Origin: Algibacter mikhailovii
GTDB taxonomy: Bacteria; Bacteroidota; Bacteroidia; Flavobacteriales; Flavobacteriaceae
NCBI RefSeq assembly: GCF_014651495.1
Contig: NZ_BMWZ01000006.1
Coordinates: 198,697-262,696 of the forward strand
Reading direction: 5' to 3'
DNA: 64,000 nt
This document shows positions 23,615 through 32,516 of the stretch, piece after piece. Made by a program: the position numbers and the translations under genes. Under the pieces are notes generated by a model that worked only from the letters and a program-made list of their open reading frames with translations, made no database searches and was not told where the DNA came from. Every line of letters starts with the position of its first letter. Position 1 is the stretch's first letter.

Positions 23615-24631
23615 TTAATCTACTAAGGCAGATGATTTTCTAATAATGAGTTCCGTTGGCAATACAATGTTTTTTTCAATTTTTTCGTCTGTAGTTGAAG
23701 CCACCTGTTCTAAAAAGACTTGAGCAGCTATTTTACCCATTTCTAAAGGGGATTGATCTACAGTTGATATAGAAAGCTCCATAAATTTAGTAAAAGGCTC
23801 ATTACTAAAGCCTACAACAGCAAACTCATTAGGTACTTTAATATGCTTCAATTTTAATTCTTGAATAGCCCCTAGAGCTGCTAAGTCACTGGCAGAAAAA
23901 ATAGCATTAGGCGCCGGATTTAATTTTAATAACGATTTTAAGCTGTTACTGCCTGAAATTCGATCACTCGAAGTTTGAATTACATAATCTTCATTAAATT
24001 CTAAGCCGTTATCAATAAGCGCTTGTTTGTATCCCAAATAGCGATTTTTATAAATTTCAATAGAGCGATTACCTGATAAATGGGCTATCCTAGTGTAACC
24101 CTGCTTAATTAAATGCAAGGTTGCGTTATAGCCACCTTCAAAATCATCTATAACAACAGAACTTACGCCTTTCATTGTTTTTTTTCTATCAAAAAATACA
24201 AGAGGAATGTTTTTGGCGAGCACACGATTAAAAGGCTCTATTTCTTTGTTTGAAGAGGAAATTAAAATACCATCAACTTGGGCATTTAGTAAAGTGTCTA
24301 TACTTTCGTTTTCTTTACTTTCATCACCATGGGTTTGACATATTATAATATGATACCCTTTTGGAGCTAATTCATCTTCAATGGCCCTAATAATTGATCC
24401 AAAAAAGTTCATGTCAATTCGTGGTACAACAACACCAACATTATAGCTTTTACCACTTTTAAGCGCTAGAGCTAACTTATTTTGCTCGTAGTTCATTTCA
24501 ACGGCTGTTTTTAAAACGAGCTTTTTTGTTGTTTCACTTATTTTAGAATTATTATTTAAGGCTCTAGAAACTGTAGCTGCCGTAATGCCAAGTTTCTCGG
24601 CAATATCATATATGGTAGTTTTTTTCTTCAA
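23615..24631 (-). CDS. LacI-family repressor of the glucuronate operon
   Basis: A 338-residue regulator with an N-terminal LacI HTH (TIYDIAEKLGITAATVSRALNN) and hinge (NKLALALKSGKSYNVGVVVP). A periplasmic-binding-protein-like effector domain follows (residues about 60-338, with VVIDDFEGGYNATLHLI and VVGFSNEPF). It is divergent from the fructuronate reductase/UxuA/UxaC/TRAP operon. The 251-base region between them carries two identical GTAATCGATTGC sites, one directly after the operon promoter. It therefore probably represses that operon, and perhaps itself, until a hexuronate or KDG-type inducer binds. It is functionally analogous to UxuR/KdgR, which are from other families. Confidence 0.92.
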   Translation of the reverse strand: MKKKTTIYDIAEKLGITAATVSRALNNNSKISETTKKLVLKTAVEMNYEQNKLALALKSGKSYNVGVVVPRIDMNFFGSIIRAIEDELAPKGYHIIICQTHGDESKENESIDTLLNAQVDGILISSSNKEIEPFNRVLAKNIPLVFFDRKKTMKGVSSVVIDDFEGGYNATLHLIKQGYTRIAHLSGNRSIEIYKNRYLGYKQALIDNGLEFNEDYVIQTSSDRISGSNSLKSLLKLNPAPNAIFSASDLAALGAIQELKLKHIKVPNEFAVVGFSNEPFTKFMELSISTVDQSPLEMGKIAAQVFLEQVASTTDEKIEKNIVLPTELIIRKSSALVD

Positions 24632-24692
24632 ATTAGATGGTGTCGTTTAAATGAGACTCTAAAAGTAAGTTATTTTTCTAGAAACTAGAAAT

Positions 24693-24704
24693 GTAATCGA
24701 TTGC
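24693..24704. promoter_or_regulatory. LacI-type operator 1
   Basis: GTAATCGATTGC, with the palindromic core AATCGATT, lies 62 bases upstream of the LacI-family start. It is identical over 12 bases to operator 2 (24841), start-to-start distance 148 bases, close to 14 helical turns, so DNA looping is possible. Its position suggests autoregulation. Confidence 0.75.
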
Positions 24705-24807
24705 TTATTTTTATGCTTATATCATCAGCTTTAATATTTAACCCAAAGCGTGGATGATGAGCTATGGATTAATATTCTTGGGAATAGGATGATTTATAGG
24801 AAAAACA

Positions 24808-24839
24808 TTTGTGTAGCTGCATGCAATTAAATATATTTG
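24808..24839 (+). promoter_or_regulatory. Bacteroidota-type promoter of the glucuronate operon
   Basis: TTTG (24808-24811), a 20-base spacer and TATATTTG (24832-24839) match the -33 TTTG / -7 TAnnTTTG consensus of Bacteroidota sigma factor promoters. The start codon is 44 bases downstream. Operator 2 begins two bases after the -7 element. Confidence 0.8.
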
Positions 24840-24840
24840 C

Positions 24841-24852
24841 GTAATCGATTGC
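24841..24852. promoter_or_regulatory. LacI-type operator 2, at the transcription start
   Basis: GTAATCGATTGC directly downstream of the -7 element, where bound repressor would block RNA polymerase. It is identical to operator 1 and lies 31 bases before the SDR start codon. Confidence 0.8.
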
Positions 24853-24882
24853 ATAATGTGATTTAATAATAGAATTTAAAGT

Positions 24883-25710
24883 ATGAGTAAAGTAATAGTT
24901 TTAACAGGTGCAGGAGGCGTATTGTGTAGTACTCTAGCAAAGTCATTAGCTAAGGAAGGTCATAAAATAGCCGTTCTAGATTTAAGAATAGAAGCTGCAA
25001 ATAGCGTGGCGGAGGAGATTAAAGCCGATGGAGGTGTTGCATTAGGTGTTGCCGCTAATGTTTTAGAAAAGGAATCTTTAATTAAGGCCAAAGAAATTGT
25101 AAATAATGAATTGGGTGCATGTGATATTTTAATTAATGGCGCCGGTGGTAATCATCCTTTAGGAACTACCTCTAATCCGTATTTAGAGCAGGAAGATTTA
25201 TTAAATAAAGAGGAAGGGTTTAAAACGTTTTTCGATTTAGATCCAAATGGGATTAAATTTACCTTTGATTTGAATTTCATTGGCACATTGCTTCCAACTC
25301 AAGTTTTTGCCGAAGACATGGTTGGAAAAGCAGGGTGTAGTATATTAAACATCTCCTCAATGAATGCCTTTACACCTTTAACCAAAATACCAGCATACAG
25401 TGGAGCAAAAGCTGCGGTTTCAAATTTTACCCAATGGTTAGCAGTGCATTTTTCTAAAGTTGGTATTCGAGTAAATGCTCTAGCTCCCGGTTTCTTTTTG
25501 ACAGATCAAAATAGAACATTATTAACAGAATCTGATGGTAGTTTAACACAAAGAGGACAACAAATTATTGATCAAACTCCAATGGGACGCTATGGCGAAC
25601 CTGAAGATTTGGTTGGAACAACGCTTTGGTTATGCGGTGATGGTGCAAAATTTGTTACTGGCGTGGTTGTACCAATTGATGGTGGATTTGCGGCCTACAG
25701 TGGCGTTTAA
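24883..25710 (+). CDS. SDR-family D-mannonate oxidoreductase (fructuronate reductase)
   Basis: A 275-residue short-chain dehydrogenase. The cofactor motif is TGAGGVLCSTLA (residues 8-19). The catalytic Ser is in ISSMNAF and the YxxxK motif is YSGAKAA. It belongs to the SDR group annotated as D-mannonate oxidoreductase in Bacteroidota, which replaces the unrelated UxuB. It reduces D-fructuronate to D-mannonate with NAD(P)H. It is the first gene of the operon, followed by mannonate dehydratase and glucuronate isomerase, so it supplies the missing middle step. An insertion around residues 85-115 (NHPLGTTSNPYLEQEDLL) is typical of this subgroup. Confidence 0.88.
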   Translation: MSKVIVLTGAGGVLCSTLAKSLAKEGHKIAVLDLRIEAANSVAEEIKADGGVALGVAANVLEKESLIKAKEIVNNELGACDILINGAGGNHPLGTTSNPYLEQEDLLNKEEGFKTFFDLDPNGIKFTFDLNFIGTLLPTQVFAEDMVGKAGCSILNISSMNAFTPLTKIPAYSGAKAAVSNFTQWLAVHFSKVGIRVNALAPGFFLTDQNRTLLTESDGSLTQRGQQIIDQTPMGRYGEPEDLVGTTLWLCGDGAKFVTGVVVPIDGGFAAYSGV

Positions 25711-25805
25711 AAGTTTTGTTGAAATTTTTAGCATAGATGGCTTTAAGAACAATTGAATAATAAAGAAAAAATCCTGTCTAATAACACAAGGTAGGTATTT
25801 ATAAA

Positions 25806-26996
25806 ATGGATTTAAAATTAGAACAAACATGGAGGTGGTACGGGCCAAACGATCCCGTTTCTCTTTTAGATATTAAACAAGCTGGGGCTACCGGTATTGT
25901 TTCAGCTTTACATCAAATTGCGAATGGCGAAGTATGGTCAATAGAGGATATTAAAGAGCGAAAAGCACTCATTGAACAAGCTGGACTTTCATGGTCTGTG
26001 GTAGAAAGTGTTCCCATTCATGAAGATATTAAAACGCAAACAGGGAATTTTCAGAAGTATATTGAGAATTATAAGCAAACGCTGACTAATTTAGGAGCTT
26101 GTGGTATAGATACTGTTTGTTACAACTTTATGCCTGTTTTAGATTGGACGAGAACGAGTTTAGATTTTGAAGTTGAAGATGGGTCTAGAGCGCTTCGTTT
26201 TGATGCTACGGCTTTTGTTGTTTTTGAAGTGTTTTTATTAAAAAGACCAGGAGCAAAAGCGGGTTATTCAGCTGAAGAATTGGAAAGGGCGGAAGCGATG
26301 TTTAAAACCATGAGTGATGCTGATAAACCCTTACTTATAAAAAATATTATTGCAGGATTACCTGGAGCAGAGGAGGGGTATACCTTGGAAGAGTTTAATC
26401 AAATCTTGGCGACCTATAGTAATATTGGTCCAAAAGAGTTGAAAAACCATCTTTTTTCCTTTTTGAAGGAAATTATTCCTGCTGCTGAAAAGGCAGGAAT
26501 ATTAATGTGTATACATCCGGATGATCCTCCGTTCCAAATTTTAGGATTGCCTAGAGTGGTTAGTACGGAGCAAGATATTCGTGATTTGTATGATGCGGTT
26601 GATAGTCCAAATAATGGTTTAACATTTTGTACTGGTTCTTTTGGTGTTCGTCCAGATAATGATTTACCGGGCATGGTGGAGCGTTTGGGAGATAGAATCC
26701 ATTTTATTCATTTAAGAGCGACCCAGCGCGATGCCTTTGGTAATTTTTATGAAGCCAACCATTTGGAGGGCGATGTTGATATGTATGGGGTTATGAAAGC
26801 GTTAATTTTAGAACAAAGAAAAAGGCAATTAGACGGGCGTAAAGATTTAAAGATGCCTATGCGTCCAGATCATGGCCATCAAATGTTGGATGATTTACAT
26901 AAAAAAACAAACCCGGGGTATTCTGGGATTGGCAGACTAAGAGGTTTAGCAGAACTGAGAGGTTTGGAGTTTGGTATTTCTAAAAGCTTAAACTAA
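25806..26996 (+). CDS. uxuA: Mannonate dehydratase
   Basis: A 396-residue enzyme, the usual length for UxuA, converting D-mannonate to 2-keto-3-deoxy-D-gluconate. Family signatures seen are [28 protein letters not shown] at the N-terminus, [13 protein letters not shown], the metal-site region MCIHPDDPP and [30 protein letters not shown], and [13 protein letters not shown]. All the metal-binding His, Cys and Asp positions expected in these motifs are present. It is cytoplasmic. Its stop codon overlaps the start of the glucuronate isomerase gene (TAATG), indicating translational coupling. Confidence 0.97.
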   Translation: MDLKLEQTWRWYGPNDPVSLLDIKQAGATGIVSALHQIANGEVWSIEDIKERKALIEQAGLSWSVVESVPIHEDIKTQTGNFQKYIENYKQTLTNLGACGIDTVCYNFMPVLDWTRTSLDFEVEDGSRALRFDATAFVVFEVFLLKRPGAKAGYSAEELERAEAMFKTMSDADKPLLIKNIIAGLPGAEEGYTLEEFNQILATYSNIGPKELKNHLFSFLKEIIPAAEKAGILMCIHPDDPPFQILGLPRVVSTEQDIRDLYDAVDSPNNGLTFCTGSFGVRPDNDLPGMVERLGDRIHFIHLRATQRDAFGNFYEANHLEGDVDMYGVMKALILEQRKRQLDGRKDLKMPMRPDHGHQMLDDLHKKTNPGYSGIGRLRGLAELRGLEFGISKSLN

Positions 26997-28405
26997 TGTC
27001 TGCTATAAAATCTGATTTGTTTATATCTGATAATTTTCTGCTTAATTCTAAGGAGGCAGAAATTTTGTATCACAATTACGCGGCAGCAATGCCCATTATA
27101 GATTATCATAATCACTTATCTCCAAAGCAAATTGCTGAAGATTTGCCTTTAAGGAATATTACAGATGCTTGGCTAGATGGCGATCACTATAAGTGGCGTG
27201 CTATGCGAGCCAATGGCGTTGATGAAGCTTTTATTACTGGTGATACGGCAAAGGAGGAGAAGTTTAAAAAATGGGCTGAAACCGTTCCTTACACGTTAAG
27301 AAATCCACTATTTCACTGGACGCATTTAGAGCTAAAACGCTATTTTAATATTGATGATATATTACAAGCTAGTAGTGCTTCTGAAATATATGCTAAAGCC
27401 AATAATGTATTAGCGTCAAAAACGCCATCTCAATTACTAGAGCAGATGAATGTTGAGGTTATTTGTACTACAGATGACCCTATTGATAGTCTGAAATATC
27501 ATAAGGCTATTGCTGATAAAAAGATATTTACTAAAGTATTCCCAACATTTAGACCAGATGCATTACTTTCCATTGAAAAGGATACGTATTCGGATTATAT
27601 CTTGAAATTGGGAACCTGTGTTGGTTTTTCTATAGATAATGCAGATGACCTTATAAACGCTGTACAAAGTAGAATTGATTATTTTCATGATCACGGTTGT
27701 AGACTATCTGATTACGGATTGGAGCAGATCTATGCTTATGATTTCAGCAAAGAAGAAGCCAATACGATTTTACAAAAACGACTAAAAGGTTTAGAAATTT
27801 CCTTGGAAGAATCTAATTTGTTCGCTTCATTCCTGTTACTTGAAATTTGTAAAATGTATCATGCCAATGGGTGGGTACAACAATTTCATTTAGGCGCTAT
27901 ACGTAATAATAATAGTAGGTTGTTGGGGCAAATTGGTTTAGATGCGGGCGTTGATTCTATTGGTGACTCAAGCCATGCTAAGGGAATGTCTGTACTCTTC
28001 AACAAATTGGAATCTGAGGACCAATTAGCTAAAACCATAACTTATAATTTAAACCCGGCTCAAAATGAAGTGTTCGCAACTATGATGGGAAATTTCCAAA
28101 ATGGTGACGTACCTGGTAAGATGCAATGGGGCTCTGGATGGTGGTTTCTAGATCAAAAAGATGGCATGGAAAAGCAGTTGAATACCCTATCAAATATGGG
28201 ACTATTGACTCGGTTTGTGGGTATGTTAACCGATAGTCGTAGCTTACTATCTTTTCCAAGGCATGAATACTTTAGAAGAATTTTATGTAATTTGATTGCC
28301 GAAGATTTAAACAAAGGTTTAGTGCCAAATGATATAGACTTCTTAGGGAAAATCATTCAAGATATTTGTTATAATAATGCAGTTAACTATTTCAAGTTTA
28401 ATTAA
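26996..28405 (+). CDS. uxaC: Glucuronate isomerase
   Basis: A 469-residue uronate isomerase, near the E. coli length of 470, interconverting D-glucuronate and D-fructuronate (and galacturonate and tagaturonate). It has the amidohydrolase-type metal motif DYHNHLSP at residues about 36-43, WKARAM-type segment HYKWRAMRANGV, CTTDDP, FRPD, QFHLGAIRNNN and the C-terminal LTDSRS...RHEYFRRILC. It overlaps uxuA by one base. With the SDR and UxuA it forms the full glucuronate-to-KDG route. The absence of tagaturonate reductase and altronate dehydratase favours glucuronate over galacturonate as substrate. Confidence 0.97.
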   Translation: MSAIKSDLFISDNFLLNSKEAEILYHNYAAAMPIIDYHNHLSPKQIAEDLPLRNITDAWLDGDHYKWRAMRANGVDEAFITGDTAKEEKFKKWAETVPYTLRNPLFHWTHLELKRYFNIDDILQASSASEIYAKANNVLASKTPSQLLEQMNVEVICTTDDPIDSLKYHKAIADKKIFTKVFPTFRPDALLSIEKDTYSDYILKLGTCVGFSIDNADDLINAVQSRIDYFHDHGCRLSDYGLEQIYAYDFSKEEANTILQKRLKGLEISLEESNLFASFLLLEICKMYHANGWVQQFHLGAIRNNNSRLLGQIGLDAGVDSIGDSSHAKGMSVLFNKLESEDQLAKTITYNLNPAQNEVFATMMGNFQNGDVPGKMQWGSGWWFLDQKDGMEKQLNTLSNMGLLTRFVGMLTDSRSLLSFPRHEYFRRILCNLIAEDLNKGLVPNDIDFLGKIIQDICYNNAVNYFKFN

Positions 28406-28418
28406 ACAATAGTGTTCT

Positions 28419-29393
28419 ATGAAAAATAAAATAATGCTCCTTGTTATTCTTTTGACAAGTTTTATGTCTTGTAAGAAAGAGGATGGCACTAAGATGCTTT
28501 ATTTAGGTCATACTTTACCGCAAACACATCCTGTTCATAAAGGGATTTTAGAGTTTCAGAAGGCCTTAGAATTAAAGTCAAAAGGTACTTTAAAAGTTAA
28601 AATTTTCCCGGATGCGCAGTTAGGTTCAGAACGTGAAGTTTTAGAATTATTACAAATAGGTTCTGTAGCTGCAACCAAAGTTAGTGCCGCGACCTTATCT
28701 AATTTTGTACCTGAGTACCATATTTTGGGAATTCCCTATTTATTTCGTGATAAGAATCATCAATTTGATGTTTTAGAAGGCGAAATAGGCAAGTCCATAT
28801 TGGAGAAAGGAAGTAAGTTTTGGCTGCGTGGACTTTGTTACTATGATGCAGGAAGTAGAAGTTTCTATACGAGTAATAAAGCCATAAGAACACCTGATGA
28901 TCTTAAAGGTTTAAAAATTAGAGTAATGAATAATCAAATGGCCATTAATATGGTGAATTCTATGGGCGGTTCTGCCACACCATTGGCCTATGGAGAACTA
29001 TATACTGCTATACAACAAGGTGTTGTTGATGGCGCGGAAAACAACCCACCATCTTTTGTGTCTTCAAATCATTATGAAATTAGTAAATATTATACTATTG
29101 ATCAGCATTCATCTGTTCCAGATGTGCTATTGATAGGAACGAAGTATTGGGATAATCTAACAGAAGAAGAAAAAGTATGGGTTCAGGAGGCTGCCGATGA
29201 ATCAGCGCAAGCTCAAAAGAAATTTTGGAGCGATTCTGTTGATGAATCTATGAAAATAGCTAAAGAAGCTGGTGTAGAGATTATTATTCCTGACAAATCA
29301 TTATTTGCAGAAAAATCAAAATCTGTAGTTGAAGAATTTGCGAAGGAATTTCCTGAAATGGCACCAATAATAAATAAAATTAAAAATAATTAA
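28419..29393 (+). CDS. TRAP transporter substrate-binding lipoprotein (DctP/UxuP type)
   Basis: A 324-residue extracytoplasmic binding protein of the DctP family. The signal peptide ends in FMSC, a lipobox (Cys18), so it is membrane-anchored. It shows the family features GHTLPQTHPVHKGILEF, FPDAQLGSEREVLELLQIG, the ligand-carboxylate Arg in LKGLKIRVM, and VDGAENNPPSFVSSNHYE. It starts 13 bases after uxaC and precedes the two membrane subunits, so the ligand is probably a hexuronate such as glucuronate. Confidence 0.93.
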   Translation: MKNKIMLLVILLTSFMSCKKEDGTKMLYLGHTLPQTHPVHKGILEFQKALELKSKGTLKVKIFPDAQLGSEREVLELLQIGSVAATKVSAATLSNFVPEYHILGIPYLFRDKNHQFDVLEGEIGKSILEKGSKFWLRGLCYYDAGSRSFYTSNKAIRTPDDLKGLKIRVMNNQMAINMVNSMGGSATPLAYGELYTAIQQGVVDGAENNPPSFVSSNHYEISKYYTIDQHSSVPDVLLIGTKYWDNLTEEEKVWVQEAADESAQAQKKFWSDSVDESMKIAKEAGVEIIIPDKSLFAEKSKSVVEEFAKEFPEMAPIINKIKNN

Positions 29394-29396
29394 TAC

Positions 29397-29888
29397 ATGA
29401 ATAAATCGGAACTTATTTTTAATAAAGTGAGTCGCATTCTTGAGATCTTTATGATCATCATCTTTGCGCTTTTAGTTTTGGATGTTCTTTTTCAGGTGTT
29501 TTCAAGATACCTTTTAGGAGAGTCTTTCACTTGGACAGAGGAGTTTGCTCGATTTGCCTTAATATGGATGACTATTTTAGGAGCCGCTTATCTCAATGGG
29601 AAGCAGGAGCATTTATCTATGGATTTTTTATATGACAAATTCTCTGATGTCAACAAACAAAAAGCATCTATCCTTATCGAGGTGTTAATATTCCTTTTTG
29701 CACTTATCGTTATGGTTGTTGGAGGCTTAAATTTGGTGTATACCACATTAATTTTAGAGCAGCTATCAGGTACATTAAGAATTCCTTTGGGTTATGTTTA
29801 TGCCATATTACCTTTTAGTGGGTTTTTAATTATGTGCTTTTCTGTATATCACATTTCAAATATTTTAAAAAACAAAATCAATAATTAA
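29397..29888 (+). CDS. TRAP transporter small membrane subunit (DctQ type)
   Basis: A 163-residue inner-membrane protein with four hydrophobic helices (about residues 15-37, 50-68, 90-112 and 130-152). The SRYLLGESFTWTEEFARFALIWMTILGAA motif region is typical of DctQ. It lies 3 bases after the binding protein and 2 bases before the large subunit, the standard order for a three-part TRAP system. It pairs with DctM to form the sodium-coupled transporter. Confidence 0.93.
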   Translation: MNKSELIFNKVSRILEIFMIIIFALLVLDVLFQVFSRYLLGESFTWTEEFARFALIWMTILGAAYLNGKQEHLSMDFLYDKFSDVNKQKASILIEVLIFLFALIVMVVGGLNLVYTTLILEQLSGTLRIPLGYVYAILPFSGFLIMCFSVYHISNILKNKINN

Positions 29889-29890
29889 TT

Positions 29891-31195
29891 ATGAGTATAG
29901 AAGTTATAAGTATTATCGTTTTGTTTATTAGTTTCTTCGGACTTTTATTGATGAAAGTACCGGTGGCCTATAGTATTGGTATTGCTACTACATTGAGTTT
30001 ATTATTGAATATAGATAAACTACCGGGGTTAACTACAATTGCACAGCGTATGACTACGGGTATTGATAGTTTTGCCTTGTTAGCCATTCCATTTTTTATC
30101 TTGGCTGGTGATATTATGAAGCGTGGTGGTATTGCCAATAGGCTTATCAATTTTGCTAAGTCATTAGTGGCAAGTCTTCCCGGAGGCCTCGCATATGTTA
30201 ATATCTTGGCTTCTATGTTATTTGGGGCCATTTCAGGGTCTGCTGTTGCTGCTGCATCGGCTATTGGTTCCATAATGACCGACAGAATGGAAGAGGAGGG
30301 CTATCCGCGTACAATAAGTGCTTCTGTGAATATTACAGCCTCTACCACGGGTTTACTAATTCCACCTAGTAATATTTTGATAGTGTATGCCTTAGCTAGT
30401 GGCGGAACAGCTTCAGTAGCAGCATTATTTATTGCGGGGTATTTACCAGGTATTTTATTAGGTTTAGCCATTATGGGCTATGTTGCTTTTATTGCTATCA
30501 GTAAAGGTTATTCAAAAGGTAAACGATCTACTTTGTTAGAAATTTGGACGTTTTTTAGAAAAGCCTTTTTTAGTTTATTACTACTTTTCATCGTGGTTGG
30601 GGGCATTGTTGCAGGTATTTTTACCGCAACGGAAGCTTCGGTTATAGCGGTTTTATATGCTGCTGTTTTAGCATTAATGTATGGAGATATGAAAATGAAA
30701 GATTTTCCTTCGGTACTTTTATCTAGTGCCAAAACAACGGCTGTGGTGATGTTTTTAATTTGTACCTCTATGGCCATGTCTTGGTTGTTTTCTTTTGAGG
30801 GTATTCCTGAGTTGATTAGTACATTTTTACTAGAATCTTTAAATAATAAATTCGCCATCTTTTTGGCTATTAATATTATTTTATTGGTCATTGGAACTTT
30901 TATGGATATGACCCCTGCAGTATTAATTTTTACACCTATTTTCCTTCCTGTAGTTACAACTTTGGGTATGGATCCTGTACATTTTGGGATTGTTATTGTA
31001 TTAAATTTATGTATTGGTATTTGTACGCCTCCTGTGGGGACCTTACTATTTGTAGGTAGTGGTGTGGCAAAGGTTTCGGTGACACAGGTGATAAGGCCGC
31101 TATTGCCATTTTTAGCAATTATGGTTGCTGTTTTAATGCTAATTAGCTTTATACCAGAAATTTCTATGTTTTTACCAAGGCTATTTGGTTTGTAA
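29891..31195 (+). CDS. TRAP transporter large permease subunit (DctM type)
   Basis: A 434-residue inner-membrane protein with about 12 helices. Family motifs include FFGLLLMKVPVAYSIGIA, AIPFFILAGDIMKRGG, LFGAISGSAVAAASAIGSIM, and LLIPPSNILIVYA in the first scaffold repeat, with GTFMDMTPAVLIFTPIFLPV and NLCIGICTPPVGTLLFVG in the second. It forms the sodium-driven transport channel for the substrate delivered by the lipoprotein at 28419. It is the last gene of the glucuronate operon and is followed by a strong terminator. Confidence 0.95.
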   Translation: MSIEVISIIVLFISFFGLLLMKVPVAYSIGIATTLSLLLNIDKLPGLTTIAQRMTTGIDSFALLAIPFFILAGDIMKRGGIANRLINFAKSLVASLPGGLAYVNILASMLFGAISGSAVAAASAIGSIMTDRMEEEGYPRTISASVNITASTTGLLIPPSNILIVYALASGGTASVAALFIAGYLPGILLGLAIMGYVAFIAISKGYSKGKRSTLLEIWTFFRKAFFSLLLLFIVVGGIVAGIFTATEASVIAVLYAAVLALMYGDMKMKDFPSVLLSSAKTTAVVMFLICTSMAMSWLFSFEGIPELISTFLLESLNNKFAIFLAINIILLVIGTFMDMTPAVLIFTPIFLPVVTTLGMDPVHFGIVIVLNLCIGICTPPVGTLLFVGSGVAKVSVTQVIRPLLPFLAIMVAVLMLISFIPEISMFLPRLFGL

Positions 31196-31293
31196 GAACA
31201 ACGTGCTTACATGTTTTAGTCTAAAACCATAGATTAATTAAAATGAAATCAATGGTTATTTAGAAGTAAAAAAAATATAATTAATTAGGCATA

Positions 31294-31342
31294 AAAAAAC
31301 TAACAGAACTATACATACAAGTGTAGTTCTGTTTGTTTTTTT
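31294..31342. terminator. Bidirectional intrinsic terminator
   Basis: An 11-bp stem (CAGAACTATAC at 31304-31314, GTGTAGTTCTG at 31321-31331, one G-T type mismatch) with a 6-base loop, an A-run before it and T-runs after it. It lies between the convergent TRAP operon and the operon ending at 31450, and serves both. Confidence 0.88.
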
Positions 31343-31449
31343 GTTTAGAGACCATAAGTTTTACCTATGACCCATTATTCGTTTGGTGTAAAATATTGTT
31401 TAACGTCCAATAAAGTCTTACCGAGAATATTGGACTAAAATATCTATCC

Positions 31450-32463
31450 TTATTTTAAACTATTACTATAAGCAACGATAAGGATACCTAGAACCATACA
31501 AGTAAGCCCAAAATATAAAAAGCCTTTCGCTTTGACTGAAGCTTTAACCCATTCTTTAGTGATTAATCCGCTAATAATTGCTGTTACAACACAAGAGGTA
31601 TTAAATATGGCATAACCAACGGTATTGCCGCTCTCTCCCAGCTTATAAGCCGCGTAAGCAAATAAAGCTGATGCCGCATAATGGAATACAGCCATTATTA
31701 AAATAAGGACAAAGTTTTTACTAAATGCTGGGGTTTTAAAATCTGCCCAAGCTTTTTTCTGAGATAATTGCCATAAGAAATACGCGGTCATAACAATACC
31801 GCCACTAATAAAAATAGGAAACATTACAGCAACAGCCGTTACCCATTCCGGATTGCCAGCGGCTTGACAAGCTTCGTGTAAGTAAGGTCTTCCGGCAGCG
31901 TTGGCATAACTAAAACCTGTGGCTAATAAACCTCCAACTACAGCAATTAATATTCCAGTAAGCATTGACCCTTTACCATCATTCTTTTCACCTGCTTCTA
32001 CTTCATCTTTTTCTCTAATTAATCCTGCTTTTCCATTGGCAAAAACACCTATTAGAACTACAAAAAGGCCAATTAATATGGTTATAAAAATGTTTGATGC
32101 AGGTAATGCTTCTTCCAAATAGGGTAGTAAGGATCCAACTAAAAGAATAGTACCTATGAATAGTGAGAAACCTAAAGACAGACCAATATGGTTAATGGCT
32201 TTTCCCCACATCATAACACCTATTCCCCAGAGGAAACTAGTTAAGCCCATCTTAATCCAAATATCTGTTGGCATATTTCCAAAAATATCTCCGAAGCCAT
32301 TAATTAAACTTACAGATGCTATAATGGGCACAACAAACATGGTTAGTAGAAAGAAAAGACTCCAGGTATTTTCGTATTTAAAATCTTTAGTAAATTTTTC
32401 AGGGAGTGCATATAATCCCAACATCAATCCTGCAAAAATTGCTAATAATACGCCTTCAATCAT
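31450..32463 (-). CDS. RhaT-like sugar permease
   Basis: A 337-residue inner-membrane protein with about ten helices, related to RhaT and to the paralogue at 10108. Helix 1 is LLAIFAGLMLGLYALPEKF, then FLWGIGVMMWGKAINHIGLSLGFSLFIG, a charged loop (REKDEVEAGEKNDGKG), and GLLATGFSYANAAG. It is the last gene of the eight-gene operon, 53 bases after the mutarotase. It presumably imports the monosaccharide handled by that operon. If the operon is for 3,6-anhydro-L-galactose, this is the candidate uptake system. Similar RhaT-like proteins occur in carrageenan and agar gene clusters of flavobacteria. Confidence 0.85.
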   Translation of the reverse strand: MIEGVLLAIFAGLMLGLYALPEKFTKDFKYENTWSLFFLLTMFVVPIIASVSLINGFGDIFGNMPTDIWIKMGLTSFLWGIGVMMWGKAINHIGLSLGFSLFIGTILLVGSLLPYLEEALPASNIFITILIGLFVVLIGVFANGKAGLIREKDEVEAGEKNDGKGSMLTGILIAVVGGLLATGFSYANAAGRPYLHEACQAAGNPEWVTAVAVMFPIFISGGIVMTAYFLWQLSQKKAWADFKTPAFSKNFVLILIMAVFHYAASALFAYAAYKLGESGNTVGYAIFNTSCVVTAIISGLITKEWVKASVKAKGFLYFGLTCMVLGILIVAYSNSLK

Positions 32464-32516
32464 AATTTTGGTGGTTTAGTGAATACTTAGTTTATGTTCT
32501 TTTTTCAAGTGTTATT

